The notes: generated from the sequence alone by a model not told the origin. 17,620 nt of DNA from Candidatus Nitrosopumilus sp. (GCA_016784625.1 JADHUF010000018.1:1-17620); one strand, 5' to 3'; positions 7,171 to 14,753 are shown, numbered from the stretch's first letter. Numbers and translations are program-made.

Positions 7171-8024
7171 TGGCAAAAGCAAAGGCTACAGTACATGGAG
7201 CCATTTCTCTGGTAAATGCAATTGCAAACCAAAAAGGTGCAACTTTAGGAATTGAATTAAAGGTAGAAGCAACAGTTGAAACTAGTCCTGGAAAGGGAAT
7301 TACACTCCAATCTAAAAATAAAAGTCTCAGTTCTCGCTTGATCAATAAAACCGTTGAAAAAATTGTTTCAAAAAAAGATTTGGAAGAAAACAAAATAGAA
7401 ATTACATTAGAGTCAGAAATTCCAACTGGATATGGACTCAAAAGTTCAAGTTCTATTTCATCGGCAGTAGCACTTGCATGTGCAAAGATATTCAAACCAA
7501 AATTCACTGATCAGCAAATTTTACTGGCAGGAGTTGATGCATCAATTGAATCTAAGGTAAGCATTACTGGTGCCTTTGATGATGCATGTTCATGTTACTA
7601 TGGAGGATTCAATGTAACAGATAATGCAAAAAGGAAGCGAATTCATTTTGAAAAAGGTCCAACTAATTTAATTGCAGTTATCTTTGTGCCAAAAAACAGA
7701 AAAAGAGGAAATCTGAAAAATCTCAAAGTTTTATCATCATTATTTGAAAATGCATGGGAGTTGGCTAGAAAAACAAACTATTGGGAAGCTATGATTATTA
7801 ATGGATTAGCAACTGCGTCAATTTTAAATTCAGATCCTAAAATCATTATTAGTTTAATTGAAAAAGGTGCACTTGGAGCATCAGTTTCTGGAAATGGACC
7901 TGCAGTTGCAGCAATAACAAAAAAAGAAAATGAAGCAAATATAAAAAAAGTGTTTTCAACATTAGAAGGAAACATAATTGTTTCTAAAATTAGTAATAAA
8001 AAGGCGGAAGTTCATGAATTGTAA
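7170..8024 (+). CDS. aroK: Shikimate kinase, archaeal GHMP type
   Basis: It phosphorylates shikimate at the 3-hydroxyl with ATP. It belongs to the GHMP kinase family (galactokinase, homoserine kinase, mevalonate kinase) and not to the P-loop AroK family of bacteria. The 284-residue protein has the glycine/serine-rich ATP loop PTGYGLKSSSSISSA (85-99), an acidic segment TGAFDDACSCYYGG (133-146), and the third GHMP motif VSGNGPAVAAI (239-249). Homoserine kinase is a close relative, but the position between aroE and aroA, in pathway order, makes shikimate kinase nearly certain. The ATG overlaps the aroE stop and follows a strong AGGAGG. The last 11 bases overlap aroA. Confidence 0.94.
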   Translation: MAKAKATVHGAISLVNAIANQKGATLGIELKVEATVETSPGKGITLQSKNKSLSSRLINKTVEKIVSKKDLEENKIEITLESEIPTGYGLKSSSSISSAVALACAKIFKPKFTDQQILLAGVDASIESKVSITGAFDDACSCYYGGFNVTDNAKRKRIHFEKGPTNLIAVIFVPKNRKRGNLKNLKVLSSLFENAWELARKTNYWEAMIINGLATASILNSDPKIIISLIEKGALGASVSGNGPAVAAITKKENEANIKKVFSTLEGNIIVSKISNKKAEVHEL

Positions 8025-9282
8025 AGTTAAAAAATCAAAAATTACAGGACAAGTAATTTGTCCTTCAAATAAGAGTTACACACATAGAGCAATTTTTCTT
8101 GCATCACTTGCAGGAAATAACAGTAGAGTGGATAATGTGTTACTCTCTGCAGATACAATTGCAACAGTCGAGGCCTGCAAAAAATTTGGTGCAGAAATTA
8201 CAATTGAGAATTCATCAATTATTGTCAAAAATCCAATAAAATTAGGCACAAATGTGCCTGAAATCAATACTGAAAATTCTGGAACAACAATTAGAATTGC
8301 TTCAGGGATTGCAAGCCTATTTTCTGAAGAGATTATTTTAACAGGGGATTCCAGCCTGCAAAAAAGACCTATGCAGCCTCTCTTAGATGCACTATCAAGT
8401 ATTGGCGCACAATGTAGTTCAACAGATGGAAAGCCACCAATCAAGATTAAAGGAAAAATTTTAGGAGGGGATGTAATAATTCCAGGAAATATCTCAAGTC
8501 AATTCATATCGGCATTATTAATTTGTGCCCCGTTAACTGAAAAAGGAATCAATCTAACCATAGAAGGAAATTTAGTTTCAAAACCATATCTTGATGCAAC
8601 CATTGCTACAATGAGGAAATTTGGGGTAACTATACAAACATTAATTCCATACAAAAGATACAACATAACACCACAGATTTACAACAGTGCGACATTTACA
8701 GTTCCAATAGATTTTTCAAGTCTTGCATTACTTCTTTCAGCTGCAGTACTTAATGGGGAATCAATTACAGTTAAAGGAAATATTGGAAACTTACCACAAG
8801 GTGATGAAGTCTTTATTGATATTTTAGAACAATTAGGAGTAAATGTCACCATTAATGAGGATGAAATTAAAATTAAATCACCTGAAAAATTAAGTGGCGG
8901 AAAATTTGATCTAAGTAATTCACCAGATCTTCTTCCACCTCTTTCAATCTTGGCATTAAACACATCAAACCCAATTGAGATAGTTAACGTAAGCCATGCA
9001 AGATTAAAAGAAACAGATAGAATCGCAATCATATCAAGAGAACTTGTAAAACTTGGAATCAAAGTTCAAGAAAAAGAAGATGGTTTGATTTTAGAATCAT
9101 CTGAAAACCTAAAAGGAGCAGAATTGAATTCTGAAAATGACCACAGATTATTTATGGCATTTTGTATCGCTGGAATGCACATAGGAGATTGCACAGTAAC
9201 TGATCCAAAGTCAGTCAAAGTATCATATCCAAATTTCATAGAAGAGATGAATCGCCTTGGTGCAGATATCCAAGTTCAATAG
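8014..9282 (+). CDS. aroA: 3-phosphoshikimate 1-carboxyvinyltransferase (EPSP synthase)
   Basis: It joins phosphoenolpyruvate to shikimate-3-phosphate. The open frame begins at 7978, but the ATG at 8014 gives a normal N-terminus (MNCKVKKSKITG) and 422 residues, near the usual length, so that start is chosen. Visible active-site residues are K20 and R25 in PSNKSYTHRA, the PEP loop ENSGTTIR (87-94), SLQKRPMQPLLDAL (114-127), D305 in SPDLLPPL, E333 and R336 in RLKETDR, R378 in NDHRLFMA, and K402 in SVKVSYPNF. The N-terminal motif has Ser-Asn-Lys-Ser where many bacterial enzymes have Gly-Ser-Lys-Ser. It overlaps aroK by 11 bp and is the last gene before the 329-bp gap that separates it from aroC. 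Confidence 0.95.
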   Translation: MNCKVKKSKITGQVICPSNKSYTHRAIFLASLAGNNSRVDNVLLSADTIATVEACKKFGAEITIENSSIIVKNPIKLGTNVPEINTENSGTTIRIASGIASLFSEEIILTGDSSLQKRPMQPLLDALSSIGAQCSSTDGKPPIKIKGKILGGDVIIPGNISSQFISALLICAPLTEKGINLTIEGNLVSKPYLDATIATMRKFGVTIQTLIPYKRYNITPQIYNSATFTVPIDFSSLALLLSAAVLNGESITVKGNIGNLPQGDEVFIDILEQLGVNVTINEDEIKIKSPEKLSGGKFDLSNSPDLLPPLSILALNTSNPIEIVNVSHARLKETDRIAIISRELVKLGIKVQEKEDGLILESSENLKGAELNSENDHRLFMAFCIAGMHIGDCTVTDPKSVKVSYPNFIEEMNRLGADIQVQ

Positions 9283-9292
9283 AATAATTTTC

Positions 9293-9413
9293 AAAAAAAT
9301 AACTAGAAGGTAAAAGGCGCGACCCTGTATAGGATGAAAAGCATTCTCTTCATCCACAACGCTTTTGCGAAGATAACATGGATTTTTTCGCAGAGCCGCG
9401 CAAATTATTCGTT
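9293..9413 (-). ncRNA. Candidate structured small RNA, three-way-junction fold, family unknown
   Basis: A GC-rich patch in an AT-rich gap can form three helices. The outer helix is GCGCG (9317-9321) with CGCGC (9397-9401). Inside are a 7-bp hairpin, GGATGAA (9332-9338) with TTCATCC (9349-9355), and a hairpin TGCGAA (9366-9371) with TTCGCA (9387-9392) that extends outward by G-U and A-U pairs to 9363/9395. Strand is not certain. Minus is preferred because a TATA-like run at 9433-9444 lies about 26 bp before 9413 in that direction, and seven U residues (9293-9299) would end the transcript as an archaeal terminator. A plus-strand reading has a weaker promoter and a T5 run at 9426-9430. It is not recognisable as tRNA, 5S, SRP or RNase P RNA, nor as a box C/D RNA. 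Function unknown. Confidence 0.4.
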
Positions 9414-9432
9414 AGAATTTACACGTTTTTGC

Positions 9433-9444
9433 ATATATTATATA
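9433..9444 (-). promoter_or_regulatory. TATA-like run that could drive the candidate RNA
   Basis: The minus strand reads TATATAATATAT, centred about 26 bp before 9413, which would be the RNA 5' end. The run is nearly symmetrical, so it could also serve the plus strand, but no gene starts at the matching distance there. Confidence 0.3.
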
Positions 9445-9584
9445 CGTTATCATGATATTTAAGGGGATATTATAATTATTACATATAATTAGTGATAAAA
9501 TTAGAATTTTTATTCATACGTAATTAATTATCAAAAATAGTGTTGAATCTTTACAGATTTTTTTAAAAGTTTTGGAATGAGGAA

Positions 9585-9591
9585 TTATAAA
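9585..9591 (+). promoter_or_regulatory. TATA box for aroC
   Basis: TTATAAA is centred 24 bp before the ATG at 9612. It indicates a separate leaderless transcript for aroC and the genes behind it, so the aromatic cluster is two transcription units at least. Confidence 0.55.
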
Positions 9592-9611
9592 CATCATTTA
9601 ACTTTGATACT

Positions 9612-10709
9612 ATGTTGCCGGGAAGTTCTATTGGTCAGCGTCTTGTTTTAACAAGTTTTGGTGAAAGTCATGGAAGAGCTATTGGTGCAGTGTTAGATGG
9701 GTGTCCTGCAGGATTAGAAATTGATGAAAAAGAAATCCAAAAAATGTTAGATCAAAGAAAACCAGGTCAAAATCTTATTTCAACTCAAAGAAAAGAAGGA
9801 GACGTTGTAGAAATTGTATCAGGAATTTTCAGAGGACACACCACTGGCGCTCCAATTACAATGATGATTTGGAATAGTAACCAAAAATCAAAAGATTATG
9901 ATAACTTGAAAACAAAGTTAAGACCAGGGCATTCAGATTATCCTGCAATGACAAAGTACAATCATTATAATGATTACAGAGGAGGAGGAAGATTTTCTGG
10001 AAGATTAACTGCAACACATGTTATGGGTGGAGCTATTGCAAGAAAACTACTTAGAGTAACACTAGGAATTGAAACAAACTCATACACATCACAAATTGGA
10101 AAAATAAAGATGGAAAGAAAGTTTAATGAAAAAATGATCAATTCAATTTATAAAAATGAAGTAAGATGTCCAGAAAATAACACTGCAAAAATGATGAGAG
10201 CAAGCATCATGGATGCAAGAAAGAAAGGAGATTCTCTTGGGGGAATAATTGAATCAGTTACAACAAATGTTCCAGTAGGATTGGGAGAACCAATTTTTAG
10301 TTCATTAGAATCAGATTTAAGTAAAGCAATTTTTTCAATTCCATCTGTAAAAGGAATTGAATTTGGTTCAGGATTTGCAGGTTCAGAACTTCATGGTTCT
10401 GAAAATAATGACTTGTATACAATTAAGAGAGGAAAAATAGTTACAAAGACAAATAATTCTGGTGGAATTCTTGGAGGAATTTCAAATGGAATGCCAATTA
10501 CTATGAGAATAGCATTCAAGCCTGCATCATCAATTGCACAAAAACAAAGCACAGTAGATATTAAAACCAAAAAAGAGACAATCCTTCAAGTTAAAGGAAG
10601 ACATGACCCATGTGTTGTGCCTAGAGCCCCACCTGTAGTAGACTCACTTGTATCTCTAATTCTAGCAGATCATGCACTACTTGCAGGAACAATCAAACCT
10701 GTTTTGTAA
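9612..10709 (+). CDS. aroC: Chorismate synthase
   Basis: It eliminates phosphate from EPSP to give chorismate and needs reduced FMN. The 365-residue protein shows the expected blocks: FGESHGRAIG with His20, QRKPGQ (48-53), RPGHSDY with His107, and DYRGGGRFSGR (121-131), all lining the flavin and substrate site. The C-terminal RHDPCVVPRAPPVVD and LADHALLAG segments match the family. The start is fixed by a TATA box 24 bp upstream, giving a leaderless message. It is the last of seven enzymes leading to chorismate and the first gene of the second aromatic transcription unit. The following gene begins four bases after the stop. Confidence 0.96.
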   Translation: MLPGSSIGQRLVLTSFGESHGRAIGAVLDGCPAGLEIDEKEIQKMLDQRKPGQNLISTQRKEGDVVEIVSGIFRGHTTGAPITMMIWNSNQKSKDYDNLKTKLRPGHSDYPAMTKYNHYNDYRGGGRFSGRLTATHVMGGAIARKLLRVTLGIETNSYTSQIGKIKMERKFNEKMINSIYKNEVRCPENNTAKMMRASIMDARKKGDSLGGIIESVTTNVPVGLGEPIFSSLESDLSKAIFSIPSVKGIEFGSGFAGSELHGSENNDLYTIKRGKIVTKTNNSGGILGGISNGMPITMRIAFKPASSIAQKQSTVDIKTKKETILQVKGRHDPCVVPRAPPVVDSLVSLILADHALLAGTIKPVL

Positions 10710-10713
10710 GAAA

Positions 10714-12084
10714 ATGTCAGATATCAATGAACTTCGAGATAAGATGGAGGAAGTTACTCTTGAAATGATAAAGTTACTAAAGACCAGAACAGATATTGCA
10801 AAAGAAATCGGTGAAGTCAAAAAGAATATTGGTAAAGGAGTAACTGATGAATTACGAGAAGATAGTTTACGTGAAAAAGTAATCTCATTATGTAACAGTA
10901 TAGGACTAGATGAAACGATTGCAACAAGATATTTGAATTTTCTCTTAAATGAATCAGTAAAAGTCCAATCAACAAATAAACAAACACATCTTTCTATTTT
11001 CTTAAAAGCAAAATCACTTGAACAACAAGGGAAAAAAATAATTCACATGGAAGTTGGAGAGCCTGATTTTTTGCCACCACCTATTGTAAAAAATGCTTTA
11101 GAAGAAGTATTTGATAAAGGATTTCTAAAGTACGGACAAGTAAAAGGAATACCTGCATTAAGAGAAGCACTTATAAAATATATCTCTGAAAAGTTTGATA
11201 CTAAAATTACGCAGGATAACATTATTGTTAGTCCCGGTGCAAGATTCTCAATTTTTACTGCAATAACAACACTTCTTAATCCAGGCGATGAGATGATTGT
11301 AATAGAACCTGCATGGCCTGCATACAAAGAATGTGCACTAAATGCAGGAATCAAAGTTAGAACTATCAATACAACTCTAGAAGACAAGTGGGAACCATCT
11401 TTGAAGCAAATTGAAAGTACGATTAATTCAAACACAAAAATGATCGTGCTCAATTATCCAAACAACCCTACAGGAAAAATTCTTCCTGAAAAATTACAAG
11501 ACGATATAATGGACCTAGCCAAAAAAAATAATCTCTATGTGTTAAGTGATGAGATCTATTCTCAATATGCACAAAGTAATTGGAAAAGCATTCTATGCTA
11601 CAATTATGAAAAAAGTATAGTTACTCAATCATTCTCAAAATCTCATGCAATGACAGGATTTAGAATTGGATATGGCATAGCAGATACAAAAATTATTGAA
11701 AAAATGGCAAAATTAGAGGCATTATGCCTCACAAATGTCTCAGAACCCATACAATATGTAGCCATGAAAGCACTTGAAGCAGATACTTCCAATAATACTA
11801 ATACAGTAAAAAACAGACTAGACATATTGGTACAAAAAGCAAAAGAGGCAGGATTAGATTTTGTTGTTCCAGATGGAGCCATGTATCTTTTTGCACAAGT
11901 TAACCAAGAAGGATTTGATGGGGTTCAATTTGCCAATAGTACACTTGAGAAAGGATTAGCAATAGCACCAGGAGAGGGATTTGGTGATTACAAAAACTTC
12001 ATTAGAATTTCTGCATGTCAAGATGAAAAAATGCTAATTGATGGGATGAATATATTGAAAGATATTCTAAGTGAGAAACAATGA
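10714..12084 (+). CDS. Chorismate mutase (AroQ)-aminotransferase fusion
   Basis: The 456-residue protein joins two enzymes. Residues 1-85 are an AroQ-type helical chorismate mutase: LRDKMEEVTLEMIKLLKTR, then IAKEIGEVKK and DELRE, placing R8, R25, K36 and E49 where AroQ enzymes bind prephenate. Residues 90-456 are a class I/II PLP aminotransferase: EVGEPDF (113-119), NYPNNPTG (247-254), DEIY (279-282), the PLP lysine K309 in SFSKSHAMTGFRIGYG, and R431 for the substrate carboxylate. It should rearrange chorismate to prephenate and transaminate prephenate or an aromatic keto acid (arogenate, phenylpyruvate or 4-hydroxyphenylpyruvate); which one is inferred only from position. The open frame starts at 10672, but the ATG at 10714 begins the mutase domain cleanly, four bases after aroC. 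Its stop overlaps tyrA by 4 bp (ATGA). Confidence 0.92.
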   Translation: MSDINELRDKMEEVTLEMIKLLKTRTDIAKEIGEVKKNIGKGVTDELREDSLREKVISLCNSIGLDETIATRYLNFLLNESVKVQSTNKQTHLSIFLKAKSLEQQGKKIIHMEVGEPDFLPPPIVKNALEEVFDKGFLKYGQVKGIPALREALIKYISEKFDTKITQDNIIVSPGARFSIFTAITTLLNPGDEMIVIEPAWPAYKECALNAGIKVRTINTTLEDKWEPSLKQIESTINSNTKMIVLNYPNNPTGKILPEKLQDDIMDLAKKNNLYVLSDEIYSQYAQSNWKSILCYNYEKSIVTQSFSKSHAMTGFRIGYGIADTKIIEKMAKLEALCLTNVSEPIQYVAMKALEADTSNNTNTVKNRLDILVQKAKEAGLDFVVPDGAMYLFAQVNQEGFDGVQFANSTLEKGLAIAPGEGFGDYKNFIRISACQDEKMLIDGMNILKDILSEKQ

Positions 12085-12935
12085 AGAAGAAAATCACAGT
12101 TATTGGGGCTGGAGGTCAAATGGGACAATGGTGTATAAAATATTTTGCAGATAGAAATTTTGAAGTGACAGGTTATGATTCAGAAAATAAATTTTCAGGA
12201 AAAAACATCATAGAAGCAGAGTCTCTAGTTGGAGGAATTCTAAAGGCAGATTATGTTGTGTTATGTACGCCTACAAGAAGAACACCAGAGATTATTAGAT
12301 TAATTGCAAAAGAGATGAAGAGAGACACATATCTAATTGATATTTCGTCTGAAAAATCTAAAGTTGCAGCATCATTAGCAAAAATGCCAGCTAAAATTAA
12401 TCCAATTTGTATCCATCCAATGTTTGGCCCAGGAGCAAAAACGATAAAAGGTCAAAACATAATTTCAGTTCCAATCAAAGATGCTAAAAAAGAATTAACT
12501 GTTGCAAAAGCATTATTTGAAGGAGCAAACTTTGTTACAATCGATGCAATAGAACATGACAAAAAAATTGCAGTAATTTTAGGATTAACACATTTGGTGA
12601 ACCTAGTTTTTGCAAAGATCATTGCAAAAGATGAAAAAACGCATCTGACAGAAAAAATGTCTGGAACCACTTTTAGAGTACAAAAGACATTAGCAGAAAG
12701 TGTAATGACTGAATCTCCAGAACTAATTGAGACTATCATTGCAAACCCAGAGATTAGAAGAGTTGCAGAGGAGCTCTGGAAAGATGTTGGAAGACTACTT
12801 ACTGCAGTTCAAGAATCAAAAACAGAAGAAGTAATCAACTACATCAAAGAGTGTCAAGAGAATTTAGCCAAACATACTGACACCACTGAATCTTACAAAA
12901 GATTAACAAAAATGGTAAAAGCCGTTGAAAAATAA
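12081..12935 (+). CDS. tyrA: Prephenate (or arogenate) dehydrogenase
   Basis: It oxidatively decarboxylates prephenate to 4-hydroxyphenylpyruvate, or arogenate to tyrosine. The 284-residue single-domain protein has an N-terminal Rossmann site, VIGAGGQMGQW (7-17), with D33 (GYDS) at the end of the second strand, which favours NAD+ over NADP+. Substrate-domain hallmarks are VVLCTP (59-64), DISSEKSK (87-94), HPMFGP (112-117) and the LTH motif with H171, the likely catalytic histidine. There is no mutase or ACT domain; the mutase is fused to the aminotransferase encoded just upstream. The start overlaps that gene by ATGA. No residue seen here decides between prephenate and arogenate; the upstream fusion makes arogenate possible. 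Confidence 0.93.
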   Translation: MKKKITVIGAGGQMGQWCIKYFADRNFEVTGYDSENKFSGKNIIEAESLVGGILKADYVVLCTPTRRTPEIIRLIAKEMKRDTYLIDISSEKSKVAASLAKMPAKINPICIHPMFGPGAKTIKGQNIISVPIKDAKKELTVAKALFEGANFVTIDAIEHDKKIAVILGLTHLVNLVFAKIIAKDEKTHLTEKMSGTTFRVQKTLAESVMTESPELIETIIANPEIRRVAEELWKDVGRLLTAVQESKTEEVINYIKECQENLAKHTDTTESYKRLTKMVKAVEK

Positions 12936-12940
12936 CGGAA

Positions 12941-13345
12941 ATGCGCTCAACTAAGATAGTTACATCTTTCATTAAGGATGATGAGAAATTATTAATTCTA
13001 AAGAGAAGCCACAAAGTAAAATCAATGAAGGGGTTATGGGCAGGAATTAGTGGAATTATTGAAAATAATGAAGAGCCTCTAAAAAGAGCAAAAATTGAGA
13101 TTTATGAAGAAGTAGGAATAACAGAAGACAAGATCACACTTGTTAGATCTGCAGAGGAAATGAAAATAGATTCACCTCAATATGAAAATCATGAATGGGA
13201 AATATTTCCATTTTTGTTTGAAGCAAAAAATCCAACAATTAATCTTAATTGGGAAAATTCAGAGTTTAAGTGGATAAATGTAGAAGAATTAGAGAATTAT
13301 GAAACAGTTCCTAGTCTTCAAAAAGTGCTATTCAACTTGTTGTAA
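12941..13345 (+). CDS. Nudix hydrolase
   Basis: A 134-residue single-domain Nudix protein, a family that cleaves nucleoside diphosphates linked to another group. The Nudix box runs from 38 to 60: G38, E44, E53, E56, E57, G59 and I60 fit the pattern G-x5-E-x7-R-E-U-x-E-E-x-G-U. The usual Arg before E53 is replaced by Ile52. The metal-binding glutamates are intact, so activity is expected. FKWINVEELENY near the end is also typical of the family. It starts five bases after tyrA with no promoter-sized gap, so it is in the aromatic operon although no aromatic role is known. Its last 18 bases overlap the end of thiC on the other strand. The substrate cannot be predicted; a canonical housecleaning or dihydroneopterin-triphosphate-type activity is possible. 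Confidence 0.88.
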   Translation: MRSTKIVTSFIKDDEKLLILKRSHKVKSMKGLWAGISGIIENNEEPLKRAKIEIYEEVGITEDKITLVRSAEEMKIDSPQYENHEWEIFPFLFEAKNPTINLNWENSEFKWINVEELENYETVPSLQKVLFNLL

Positions 13346-14650
13346 ATTTTTATTTTCATAGTTTTTCTGCTGTGGCAACATCATATAGACACAAGCACCA
13401 CCACACATGGTACAAGGGACATTATTTCCAGGATGTTGTCCAGTTCTACTATGAATTTTAGCTGCCTCTTCTGGATCAATAGATAATGCAAGTTGGGTTT
13501 CCCAATCCAAAGTACGTCTAGCTTCAGTCATTTTCATATCCCATTTGATAACCTTATCACGAATTTTTACCAGATCACCTGCATGAGCTGCAATTCTATA
13601 TGCAATTAGTCCAGCTTTTACTTCTTCAGCATTTGGTAAAGCTAAATGTTCAGAAGGAGTAAGATAGCACAAAAGATCAACCCCCTCACTTGCTGAAACT
13701 GCAGCCCCAATTGCACTTGCAATATGATCATGTCCAGATGCAATATCAGTTACTAAAGGACCAAGAACATAATACGGAACATCACCAATCAATGATTTTG
13801 CTAGTCTAACATTTGCTGCAACTTCATTTAGTGGAACATGTCCAGGACCTTCAACCATTACTTGAATATCTTGTTCGTGTGCACGTTTTGTTAACTGAGA
13901 TATGTTAATCATTTCTTGAACTTGTAACTCATCATGAGAATCCAAAATGGAGCCTGGCCTAAGTGCATCACCAAGGCTAAATGTTACATCATATTTTTTT
14001 GCAATTTCAATAAGATAGTCATAATGAGTCAAATATGGATTTTCTTTATCATGCTTTAACATCCATGCTGCAGTGATTGTTCCCCCTTTACTTACAACAC
14101 CACCATATCTCTGAACTTTTAAAATTCTTTTTGCAATATCTTTTGTAATTCCACAATGAATTGTTGTGTAATCAACTCCATCTTTTGCATTATTTTCAAA
14201 TGCATTTAGAAAATCATCTTCAGTTAAATTCAAAGGATTTTTGTGAACTTCTATACCATAATTGTATGCTTCATAAATTGGAACAGTTCCAAAAACAATT
14301 GGAGCAGTATCCAAAAGAGTCTGTCTTATTTTTTTAACATCACCACCATCACTTAGATCCATTATTGTATCTGCATGATATTTCACTGCAACCTTGGCTT
14401 TTTCAACTTCTTCTTCCAAATTTACATTTAGGGTTGAAGTTCCAATGTTAACATTTACTTTAGTTTTAAGACCTTTACCAATTCCAACATTGTGAATTTT
14501 TTGTAGTCTAACATTATTACTTGGAATTATTATAGAGCCACTTGCAATTTTTGGAATTAGCCAATCAAGTGAAACATCTTCATCTTTTGCAACTTGTTTC
14601 ATTTCATCAGTTGCAACACCACGTCGTGCAGAAGTCATCTGAGTTGCCAT
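13328..14650 (-). CDS. thiC: Phosphomethylpyrimidine synthase ThiC
   Basis: ThiC is a radical-SAM enzyme that rearranges aminoimidazole ribotide into HMP-phosphate, the thiamine pyrimidine. The 440-residue form is the shorter type lacking the long N-terminal domain of enterobacterial ThiC. Signatures include NVNIGTS, the DTIMDLSDGGD block, TIHCGIT, SLGDALRPG, MVEGPGHVPL, YYVLGPL, DIASGHDHI and YLTPSEHL. The cluster motif near the C-terminus is C413-T-M-C416-G-G-A-C420, a CX2CX3C spacing. The open frame reaches a TTG at 14683, but the ATG at 14650 begins with the usual MATQM-type N-terminus and has a TATA-like box 27 bp upstream, so it is preferred. No TPP riboswitch fits in the short upstream space. 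It ends inside the Nudix gene (18-bp convergent overlap). The partner kinase is 0.8 kb away. Confidence 0.94.
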   Translation of the reverse strand: MATQMTSARRGVATDEMKQVAKDEDVSLDWLIPKIASGSIIIPSNNVRLQKIHNVGIGKGLKTKVNVNIGTSTLNVNLEEEVEKAKVAVKYHADTIMDLSDGGDVKKIRQTLLDTAPIVFGTVPIYEAYNYGIEVHKNPLNLTEDDFLNAFENNAKDGVDYTTIHCGITKDIAKRILKVQRYGGVVSKGGTITAAWMLKHDKENPYLTHYDYLIEIAKKYDVTFSLGDALRPGSILDSHDELQVQEMINISQLTKRAHEQDIQVMVEGPGHVPLNEVAANVRLAKSLIGDVPYYVLGPLVTDIASGHDHIASAIGAAVSASEGVDLLCYLTPSEHLALPNAEEVKAGLIAYRIAAHAGDLVKIRDKVIKWDMKMTEARRTLDWETQLALSIDPEEAAKIHSRTGQHPGNNVPCTMCGGACVYMMLPQQKNYENKNLQQVE

Positions 14651-14673
14651 GAAATCATCTATGTTTTTACCTG

Positions 14674-14680
14674 ATTTAAA
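14674..14680 (-). promoter_or_regulatory. TATA-like box for thiC
   Basis: The minus strand reads TTTAAAT, centred 27 bp before the ATG at 14650, supporting a leaderless mRNA. A second candidate (TTTTTAAG on the minus strand, 14713-14720) would place transcription near 14691 and would suit the alternative TTG start at 14683. Confidence 0.4.
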
Positions 14681-14753
14681 CAATCATGAAAATTACAAAA
14701 AATCACAGATCGCTTAAAAATTTCTCAATACTATATTAAGAAAATTGATCGAT

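Larger units (their letters stand above)
9283..9611. other. 329-bp gene-free region between aroA and aroC
   Basis: The left third (9313-9402) is a GC-rich, foldable island described as a candidate RNA. The rest is very AT-rich. It contains TATA-like runs at 9433-9444, a perfect 10-bp palindrome TATCATGATA at 9448-9457, and the aroC promoter at 9585-9591. No tRNA or rRNA is recognisable. A 42-codon open frame (9334-9462) crosses the island but is not supported as a gene. Confidence 0.7.

Noticed and set aside
8076..8444. 122- and 127-codon minus-strand frames opposite aroA
   Set aside because: The plus-strand aroA reading has a complete set of active-site residues over the same bases; the antisense translations resemble nothing.
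9334..9462. A 42-codon plus-strand open frame (MKSILFIHNAF...) through the GC-rich island
   Set aside because: It uses CGT, CGC and GCG codons that neighbouring genes avoid, has no promoter or ribosome site at a proper distance, and its GC-rich part is better explained by base-paired stems.
13565..13586. Loss of a cluster cysteine or a broken motif in ThiC
   Set aside because: The C-terminal CTMCGGAC keeps all three cysteines with CX2CX3C spacing, which I believe occurs in shorter-type ThiC proteins, so it is not treated as damage.
14651..14683. TTG start at 14683 for thiC
   Set aside because: It would add 11 residues before the usual ThiC N-terminus; the ATG at 14650 has a TATA-like box at leaderless distance. 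Not fully excluded, as a second box would fit the TTG.
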